Shown here: piece by piece, positions 56,055 through 64,000 of the stretch
How positions within the stretch are numbered: the stretch's first letter is position 1
Layout: every line of letters begins with the position of its first letter
Origin: Sweltsa coloradensis
Lineage: Eukaryota; Arthropoda; Insecta; Plecoptera; Chloroperlidae
Assembly: GCA_024449915.1 (NCBI GenBank)
Contig: JAMZAV010000916.1
Span: 144,932 to 208,931, forward strand
Direction: 5' to 3'
DNA: 64,000 nt
The notes under the pieces: model-generated
What the model was told of the DNA's origin: nothing
Seen by the model: only the letters and a program-made list of their open reading frames with translations
Databases searched by the model: none
Program-made: the position numbers and the translations under genes

Positions 56055-57059
56055 TTATTAATTAATAAGGTTGTATAGCACATGGTTGTATAATTTGAAG
56101 TGATCTTGCCACACTAGTGCGATATTCCCCTCCCTCGCGTCCCTCGTTATCGTAGCCAACTTGGCATAGTAAGACTCTTCTATTGAGATAGCGAGTCGGC
56201 AACCAACTCGTTGTGAGACCATGAAGTTATTAGTCATTGGTGAGACCACGTTCTCGACAGGCTCCTCGTGCGCTGTTGCCAACTCACTATGAGAATGGGC
56301 CGACGACGAAGTAAATCAATTAATTATAACGAATACTTTTAGTTTATCATAATGGGTTCTTCATTATTTTGTAATTTAGGCGTTTATTACAGAAACAGAC
56401 AATGTCCAGAAAACACATTTCGCAGGAGATCAATCTAAACTTCATACCACCCGTAAAAAATGTATTAAAATTCTCATTTTGTGTTTTAACTGTGTATCCT
56501 GATGATAGTTCCGAAGAATTTCCGCTGACATAATATCTCCCAGAAGCAAATAAAACTTTGGACTTTGGTTGTTTTGTAAAATATTTTTAAAAAGTATTCA
56601 TTTTTGTTCAGGTAGTGTTCCAAAAAGTTATTTATATAGGATATGTAGGATAATGATAAGCTATAGTTCCAGCAAAGAACAGCTGGCCAGCTGTCACCTA
56701 AACGCACCGCATTTAAAGTTAAAAAGGGAAAAAAATTGACTGGTTGTTTTTGTAAAAAGTCTGTTGTTTTTCAAGTCTAAACGTGTGACATAGGAATTGT
56801 TTTTCTCAAAACTTTTATGATAGTATTATTCCCAGTGAAAATACGAACTTTTGTATGGTATGGGTTAGAAATCGGTATTTCTGGATAGTGGCTGTTTTTT
56901 TTAAATAAACGCCTCAATTTGTTTGTCATGGGCTGGGTACTACTTTGCCAAAAGAGGTGATAAACTCAAAGCAACGGCTTTGCACCTGAAGTGAATGCGC
57001 TCTATTCTTGAGCAAAATTCCCTGGAGTTCCAGATTATAAAGTTAATTTTTTTTTCATA
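56055..57059. other. No gene seen
   Basis: Only short frames; no repeat ends recognised. Confidence 0.5.
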
Positions 57060-57185
57060 TTCATGTTATTTATTAAGGATTTCAAACAATATGTTACAGC
57101 CCACCACTTTTTTAAAACGTACTAAATGCACTCTAAAAACCTGATTTTCAAAAGATTTATGGAGGGCTCCGCCCACCATACCCCC
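57060..57185 (-). repeat. Fragment of the GGGG/GCGCC repeat family
   Basis: The reverse strand matches 60,190-60,300 (ATTTTGAAAATCA and TTTTTAGAGTGCATTTAGTA-like sequence). Confidence 0.5.
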
Positions 57186-57589
57186 GTGTTTTGGTCCCTT
57201 TCCGCGGATGTACATGTTCACGTGAATCGCCCCCCACTCATGATTATTTCCTAGACCCGCAACTGCAATAGGGCCCCAAAATAGGCTGCGCACACGGCCA
57301 ATAAGTATAAATTCGCCTCTGGCTCTTATAGATTCTAATCTAATACAACCATCTCTGATCAAATATATAGTATCTCTGGTTCTACGCAGTCACGTGGTCG
57401 AGGTCAGGTTCTACAATGCGCGTTGGGACAACCCAACCCGCAACGCATTATCACAATATGGCTCACTCTTACTGCGTCCGATAAGAAAAAATAAACATTT
57501 TCCATCTATTTAGACTGTAGTTTGGTAGTGAGGATTTCCTAATAGCAATCTCCAAAAACAGGTAATTACGCAGTTCGATGCAATGAGGG

Positions 57590-57672
57590 GATAAATTTAT
57601 GAGAGCCGGGATTCGAACCCATCTAAGTACAACAGGCCACCTTTGGCTAGAACCGTGATCGCAGTGCATGTT
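57590..57672 (-). repeat. tRNA-like SINE head
   Basis: Minus-strand CACGGTTCTAGCCAAAGGTG and GATGGGTTCGAATCCCGGCT supply box A- and box B-like motifs. The acceptor stem is not formed. Confidence 0.5.
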
Positions 57673-57734
57673 TTAAAAATGTATTTAATATTTATTTATG
57701 TTCACCTTTCGTGATGTAAGTACAAATAAGTCCT

Positions 57735-58018
57735 ATAGATAGTGCCTCGAGCACTAAGCGCAATTGACTCTGATTCGGGAGGTCCCGGATTCGAATCCCG
57801 TCGAGACCGGCAATCCTGACTGTAGGTTTTTCCGAGGTTTTCCTCAGTAGTTAATGCGAATGCAATTGGGATTGAGTACTCTTAAATAGCCGTTGGACAT
57901 CCCTTTACAATTGTCCGATCCGCAATATACCTTATAGTTAGTCACCTGAAGAGGGTTACACCGGTTAAATCTGATGTGTATACCCTATACCTATACCTAT
58001 ACCCCTATACCTATACCC
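57735..58018 (+). mobile_element. tRNA-derived SINE with (CCTATA)n tail
   Basis: Box B GGATTCGAATCCCG at 57,788. The body has GGTTTTTCCGAGGTTTTCCT. It ends in CCTATA repeats at 57,977-58,018. Different family from 7,998-8,420. Confidence 0.65.
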
Positions 58019-58483
58019 CCCAAAAATAAAACAAAACAAATGAATGATAATATAACCGATGGTATGCATACAATTAAGTTTGTTTGATGAAAGATAAATG
58101 TCATAAAAACATTTTGTAAACTAAGATAACAGGCTTAAGTATGTAATTATTATTGTGTTGCGTTTCTTGATTGTGATGTAAACGTTTCAATGGAACATGA
58201 AGAGAAGAGACACGCGGTCTTGGTGTCCTCATGACGAATCAGTTATCAGTTTGAGCGTGCTGGGGATTTTAACGCGGGGACATGCACACGTCTCTGTACA
58301 TGGTAGATGTAGCAGACATTATATTATGCAGGGCCTACTTTGAATCATTATGGAAATAACAAAGTGGAGATTTGCAGACTTTTACCAATAAGCGACGTCG
58401 ACGACTAAGTGACCAGATAATATCAAGCTATTTTTACATAGGCCTGTCTGCATTTATGTCATTAGATTTATTTAGTTTCCTTT

Positions 58484-58545
58484 GTAAATCAGTTTTTAAC
58501 TGAATAGGATAGACGTTTAATAAATAAATAAAATAAATAAATAAG
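58484..58545 (+). mobile_element. CR1-like LINE 3' tail
   Basis: Contains the terminal hairpin AAATCAGTTTTTAACTGAAT and GGATAGACG, then (AATA)n. It is the extreme 3' end of the same LINE as 45,083-46,222. Confidence 0.7.
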
Positions 58546-58659
58546 TCTAGTATTAACGGAATTTCTTCTTTATTGACTATAATAATGGCAAACTTTCATC
58601 GTTTTACCCTCCCCCTCCTCCCCCCCCCCTTCCCAACGCGACGATGAATAATCTTCGCA

Positions 58660-58882
58660 GGAAGCATTGATTCAAATCAATGCAGGATGTATAGATAGAC
58701 ACAACAAATTATCAGCTTCCAGACTTTTAGCAAATGCAACACGAAATATACTAAAGGAAATGAATGACCACGTGGCTCTTACGAAATCTCTTCCGTCAAC
58801 AGAACGCGAGCAAACTGCGCTGATAGCAGGAGACAACTGGCTCTTTGTGTTGGAAGTCAGTGCTTCAAAGTACCCACGATGA
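58660..58882 (+). CDS. Possible coding exon, function unknown
   Basis: After TCTTCGCAG, an acceptor-like site, an open frame of about 74 codons (EALIQINAGCIDRHNKLSAS ... LFVLEVSASKYPR) runs to a stop. It is helix-rich and of balanced composition, but I cannot match it to a family and found no neighbouring exons. Confidence 0.25.
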
Positions 58883-59435
58883 CTTGACATTTTTATGCTA
58901 TCGGAGGCGGACAAGTTATCGGACGCTGATACCAAACATGACTCATGCATGAACCTATGAGAACGATGATTGATCACGACTGCGGAGTGCTGAGAAGGAA
59001 ATTATAACTGGGATTTCTACATCTTCCAAATTAAACATTTAAGTTATTGCCTAAACACCTCTATAGAAGCGATCTGTTTACACATTGGCCTAGCATACGC
59101 AGAAGAGCCAACAGCTGTTGGTCAGAGCATCCCGACTAAAGCACGTGAAACCTCGACGGGAATAACGATGAAGGGCCTACACTAGCCTCCACACACAACT
59201 AAGCCACAGTGAATCATCTAGTTGTTGGTGAATCTGTCATGAAATGCTGACCAAAATTCTTTCCCACACAAAAAGTAGCGAACAAAGAACAAAAGATGTG
59301 TATCGCCAAAAAACAATAGATTAGACGGGTGTGGGGTGTTTTTCAACTGTTTCAAGGTTTATGGCAAGACCTTGATTCTAAAGGTCGTTCGTAGGCTCGA
59401 TTCTCGCCAACCGACTGGCTATTTTTATGAGGGCT

Positions 59436-59866
59436 CAGTGGCGTAGGAATCTGGGCGGGGAGGCAGGTGCAATGCCCTCCAAGTTTGGCCCGGGGGAGCA
59501 AAACTAAGTGAGTTAAATAATATTATACCCAGAGTTTCCGTATTGCAAAATACACAAACACAATTCGACATACGCCTTGGGAAAACGAATGTTTGCCAGT
59601 ATGCTTAGTCATTCCATCAAAAATTGAGTTGAAATTTACTAAAATGGGCCACTTCACGTTCATTTTTTTAGTTTTTAGATCGCTGATGTGATAGTTGTGT
59701 AGAACATCGTATTCGTTTACAGACGAAATAACTATAGTATGATGAAATATTTAGGCGGCTGGGGCTTCGCCCTAGACCACATCTGCCGCCCACAAAATCG
59801 TCTAAAAAATTCACCCCCCCCCCCCCCAACTTTCAACACGTTCCTACCTAGGTTCCTACGCGCCTG
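59436..59866. mobile_element. hAT-like MITE
   Basis: CAGTGGCGTAGGAA and, inverted, CAGGCGCGTAGGAA. The flanks TGAGGGCT and TGAGCGCT agree at 7 of 8 bases. 431 bp, with a C run before the right end. Confidence 0.75.
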
Positions 59867-60091
59867 TGAGCGCTAATGCTACCGAGTGTGAGTGTCGCAA
59901 ACAAACGGAACTTCTGCCGGACATGACAGTTGAACTCCAATGCATATAAAATATGTAATTATTCCGATAACGGTGTCAAAAAGAGATGGCTGACAATTTG
60001 CAGTTGCATACTTGCTCAGCTGTTTGAAGTCTGAAAGCCCAGCCAAAGGTATGCCCATAGCCAAGTACTGTGAGCCCGCTATAATAGGCAA

Positions 60092-60695
60092 GCCGGTGGT
60101 TAATTTGTAAGGGAAAAGGTGGGTACACGCTAAAAAAACGGGAGAATTATTTTAAGAGGACCAGTACAGGGGGTTTGGGGGGCTTGCCCCCCAACTACAG
60201 CGCCGCAGGCGAAAATTTTGAAAATCACGTTTTTAGAGTGTGTTTGGTGCGTTCTAGGAAAAATAAGTGGGCTAAATGCAATACCAAATTAATGGCTTTT
60301 TTGTACAGCAATAACTATAAAACTATAAAAAAAAAGAATTGGAGTAGTGACGAGATTCCATGTCACAACCATTGAATATACATATCATTACGTTCGTGAT
60401 CACGTCCAACAATAATGGGAAATTGTCGAAATTGTTGGTCATTACTCTTCAAAAGTGAGGGCTGAGTGTACTAAGTTTATTTACAGTTATAAAATATGTA
60501 TTCAAGTAAATTTGAAATATGAGCATGTGGGTGTAAAATTATGAATATAAATTATTTTCGTTTTTTATAAAAATTTGACAAAATGTGAGTGTTGCATACC
60601 TAATAATTCATGAAAAAAGGTGGGTATATTGCGTATACCCACAAAAATAGGTGGGTACACTGCGTGTACCCGCGCTCCATTACAAATTAACTACT
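60092..60695. mobile_element. Inverted-repeat element with TTAA at its ends
   Basis: TTAATTTGTAAGGG and, at the other end, CCATTACAAATTAA, plus GGTGGGTACACGC facing GCGTGTACCCGC. It contains the GCGCCGCAGGCGAAAATTTT block shared with the hAT element. The family is uncertain. Confidence 0.55.
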
Positions 60696-60699
60696 GTTT

Positions 60700-62010
60700 A
60701 CCTAACAATTCAATATATTTTCTTCTTTCGCCGTGAAAACAGTTGTGACATAGTATAAAATGAAGGCACAAAATTATGCGGAATGCTTTTCAAAACATTG
60801 GATCGTATCACAACACGAATTGAATTTTGCCCTCCCCGTCAATTGACTCTCACTGTCTGTCGATTGACTGAACGACTTTCCTGTCAAAATTATAATTGTA
60901 CTTGTATTCAGCTCTACATTGGCCTTCCTGCCTACATAAATAAAGCGGTGGCAATATTTCACGATGGAATACTTATACGTCAGTACTTCTGCTTATCACA
61001 TCACACTATCAGTAGACTAAAATCCATGTACAACAACGTGAAGTGAACTTACCCAGTCGCAACTTAGACTTGTAGTTGTGTTGTACGATCTGCACACTAC
61101 GGGTTTTCTACACGACCCTTCACTCGAGAATGAGACGCAACAAGTAGGCACAGCGCGCAGTTGCTAGGAGCAAACAAAGAGCGGCGGCGGGGTGGGGGGT
61201 GAGGGGAGTTCTGAAGGGAAATCCCCGTCAAATCCCCGCCACTTTTCAAGAGATGACTTCACCGATACAGAAATTAATTGAAAACCATGGAACGCTAAGG
61301 AGGGCGAGGGGGTGCGACCACTGACCTCTATATACTGAAATTATAAATCAGTTGCCCCCCCCCCCCCCCCGCCACAGGCCAACGTCTTCGCTCTCTTGCC
61401 ACTTATCCGAACCACTCACTATATTCAAATTTAATACGAAATGCACGCAGTATTGTGTTGTATTTTTTAAACATCACATTGTAACAAACCCTATGTATAA
61501 TCTCTCCTAAGTTGTGTTTTGTGACAAAATACATGTATGTGGAGGGGGATGTTTTTGACATTCCTGATCAAGATGAAAATTCATTTCCCACAACCCACTG
61601 ATCGGGAACTATATACAATCATAATTGTAATCACTTTGTTTGTTATGTTAAGCAACGTTACACTACACGTATTATATTACTATTAGTAAAAAATAAATTG
61701 AACTAAACCACACTCAGTAATATGAAGATAGCAACCGGCATAAATACGTGATGTACAAAATATTGTAAAATATTGTGTAAGTGTATGTAAAATTAATGTA
61801 TGTAATATGTAAAATATAAAAAATAAATTTTCTTGTGATGGAGAAAAAATAAGTATGGTCCTATTTCAACGTAAATTTAAAAACAAAACCCGAACTTTTT
61901 GATGAAAATTGTTCACGACATCAACCTGGTGATGAGTGAGGATGGTTTGGTTAAAAGTTTTTAATTTACGTTTTAATATTGTTTCAGGCCAATAAGAAGC
62001 TGGGCCATCA
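60700..62010. other. No gene seen
   Basis: Includes a G-rich patch (61,180-61,210) and a C run (61,354-61,370). No exon signals supported. Confidence 0.45.
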
Positions 62011-62014
62011 AAGT

Positions 62015-62345
62015 CCAACTCGCAACCTTCTCATGGTTTGGCCCGTGATTAGGGGAATTTTCACTCCCTGAAACTAATGACGAGCTCTGGGTCGTCGTCG
62101 GGGAACTTTCCCCTACCCTTTGACTACCTCCCCGACGGCGACGATAATGACAACACGGACGGATGATGACAGACACAGACGAAGACGACCATGACTTGGG
62201 AGAACCCCTGCCCTCCCCAATCCCCATACGCTTGTGGCTGGTTCTGACCAAGCACAGGCCTGTCCACCCCTTACGTCCCTCCCTTGGTCTCGATTAGCCT
62301 CCCTCCCTTGGTCTCGATTAGCCAAAGTGCATAAATATCCAATCA
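62015..62345. repeat. GC-rich repeat, third copy
   Basis: Same orientation as 19,165-19,480, including TTCTCATGGTTTGGCCCGTG. A further piece (GGATATTGCTTAACGTCTCA) is at 62,620. Confidence 0.75.
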
Positions 62346-63115
62346 ATCAATTTGTAAATATCAGTAACCGTGCTACGAAGTTTCTTTTTTTTGCGTTTAT
62401 CAGTGATACATCGTATTTCATGTTGAATCTTGTATATTTTACGTTATGATTTATGAGTTTCGATGATTTCTCGGGCAGCGGAATGCAACAAGACTTACAA
62501 ATGAAGGTTGGTTACTACGTTTTTAGTTTTTGTTAACAGCCATCATATAAATCAAACAGAAGACTGCCATCCATGTAACTGTCATTACTGAAAGATAACA
62601 TAGTTTTGATTCATTGATTGGATATTGCTTAACGTCTCATATTAATGCTCTTTGGCTATTCGAGACGATTAGTGGTGATATAAATAAGGGTTAAGTATGA
62701 ACAGAAGGGAGGAGGGGAAACCCAGTACCGGCATGTAGCCTACTCCTTTCGAATAGTGCCAAGGGGACCAACGGTTTAACGTCCCATCCGAAAGGACTGT
62801 GTAACCTTGACAGTCATATAGGTTCCTCCACTAACCCGGACTGCCGAGCAGACGTCGAGGAGAACGAAGCCGTTACACTAGCTATCGAACTCTCCATCTG
62901 CTCTAACCAGCGATATACTTGAGTTTCAGGGCATAAACATAGTTTTGAGCCAATCACTTCTCATCACCCATGTGTTGGGTGGTATGAATACAAGGTTTTC
63001 AAATCATTCAGTAACTACCAACCCATTAGAAGTGTCCTAAGTCATTAAATAAAATCTTGGTATAACAAACACTCGTCGGGTATAGATAGATGGGATTCCA
63101 GGCTCACTTTTATCA

Positions 63116-63861
63116 CTAGGAAAACGCTAAAGTCCCGCCGCGTTGATGGATGAGCTTTTTAAAGTTTTTAGTTTGTGTGGGATATCTTTACTTTTGCAAG
63201 TGCTTTGTTTTGCTGCCAACGCATTGTAGGTGAATGTTGTCAAGTTTCTTTTGTTTCTTGTCAATTGGTATTATTTACCTTAAAAACTTATATTAAAAGC
63301 TTTATTTCTATGTATTCCTGGCAAACTTTTCAACTTTTTCTTTCAAAGGTACTACATCACCATAACCTTATGTCCATGTATAATATGAACGTTGTAGCCC
63401 CACCCGTTTGGTCAAATTGGCCCAAATGGCAACGAAAAATATCGTACAAAAAACCAAAAATCTTATATTAAAAGCTTTATTTCTATAGATTCTGGCAAAC
63501 TTTTTTAACTTTTTCTTTCAAAATGTACTACATCACCATAACCTTAATGTCCGCGTATAATATGAACGTTGTAGCGCCACCCGTTTGGTCAGAATTGGCC
63601 CAAATAGCACGAAAATATCGCACAAAAATCGAAAAAAATCGTAAAAGTATGATATTCATGAGAAATATTTCTTTCGATTGTACCCAAAAACTTGCAAGTC
63701 TAAGTTCAAGATTTCGAAGGTCCTGTCAATTTTCCATCAAGACCGCATATGCCGTTGCCCCGGTAGAGAGCGAACAAACGAAGAAAAAAAAAAAAAAAAA
63801 AAACACCCGAGCTAAATTTTTTGGGGGGTCAGTGAATTGAGTCTTCGCTTCGCTCATCCAA
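63116..63861 (-). mobile_element. Helitron2-like element, subfamily B2, with internal duplication
   Basis: Reverse 5' end TTGGATGAGCGAAGCGAAGA, 3' end CTAG at 63,116-63,119. A unit of about 175 bp (TTATATTAAAAGCTTTATTT...) is duplicated at 63,290 and 63,463. Confidence 0.65.
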
Positions 63862-64000
63862 AAATGTTATGACCAACAATTTACAGAAGTCAACAAAATA
63901 CAAATTTTCTCACACGATGCGTTGCTAGGATTCGACACGCACAACTAAAATATAAAAAAACACCAGCTATGTGGCCGCTCATGACAACTTCTCTAAAAAT

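Noticed and set aside
57755..57812. Possible tRNA gene with box B GGATTCGAATCCCG
   Set aside because: No acceptor stem; continues into a SINE body with a CCTATA tail.
1..64000. CRISPR array
   Set aside because: No series of short identical repeats with unique spacers of even size; tandem repeats seen are simple repeats or transposon parts.

Overview
This is a eukaryotic, AT-rich window from an animal genome. It holds one recognisable intron-containing gene, and most of the rest is nested transposable elements. I see no bacterial operons, CRISPR array, rRNA or intact tRNA gene. The very frequent palindrome TAGGCCTA, the PHD-finger non-LTR retrotransposons and the SMYD4-type gene fit a marine invertebrate, possibly a deuterostome such as an echinoderm. 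That placement is inference and the sequence does not prove it.

The gene is SMYD4-like and lies on the minus strand from about 47,790 to 29,683. Five coding exons can be read with consistent splice phases: TPR exon 47,790-47,215, linker exon 39,210-38,973, SET/MYND exon 34,412-34,291, MYND/SET exon 33,271-32,625 and post-SET exon 30,134-29,683. A poly(A) signal follows the stop. Two of the exons each lack a single T in a short T run, which breaks the frame. Part of the TPR exon is tandemly duplicated. A decayed second copy of the first two exons lies at 7,250-4,570, and a copy of the 3' end lies near 25,735-25,930. The locus has therefore been duplicated repeatedly.

The mobile elements fall into clear groups. 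(1) Non-autonomous elements have a 5' end of the type TTGGATGAGCGTA, an inverted copy of it set about 30 bp inside the other end, a short terminal hairpin and a final CTAG. They fit Helitron2/Helentron-like rolling-circle transposons, in several subfamilies and about a dozen copies. (2) A CR1-like LINE with a PHD finger (10,880-13,805; 48,220-53,090; 3' part 45,083-46,222) and a tRNA-headed SINE (7,998-8,420 and others) share a nearly identical 3' hairpin tail. (3) Cut-and-paste elements are dated by their target sites: a 3.46 kb TA element (895-4359), a PIF/Harbinger-like MITE (17,306-17,757), hAT-like elements (36,305-37,946; 59,436-59,866), a TTAA element splitting a LINE (26,832-27,396), and several foldbacks.

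By region: 1-10 kb is nested repeats plus the SMYD4 pseudo-copy. 10-14 kb is a decayed LINE. 14-20 kb is stacked non-autonomous elements. 20-25 kb is mostly unique sequence with a dense TAGGCCTA cluster and a MITE. 25-48 kb holds the SMYD4-like gene, with LINE, hAT and other insertions in its introns. 48-53.4 kb is a LINE copy whose base calls look unreliable. 53-64 kb is intergenic sequence with repeats and no convincing gene.
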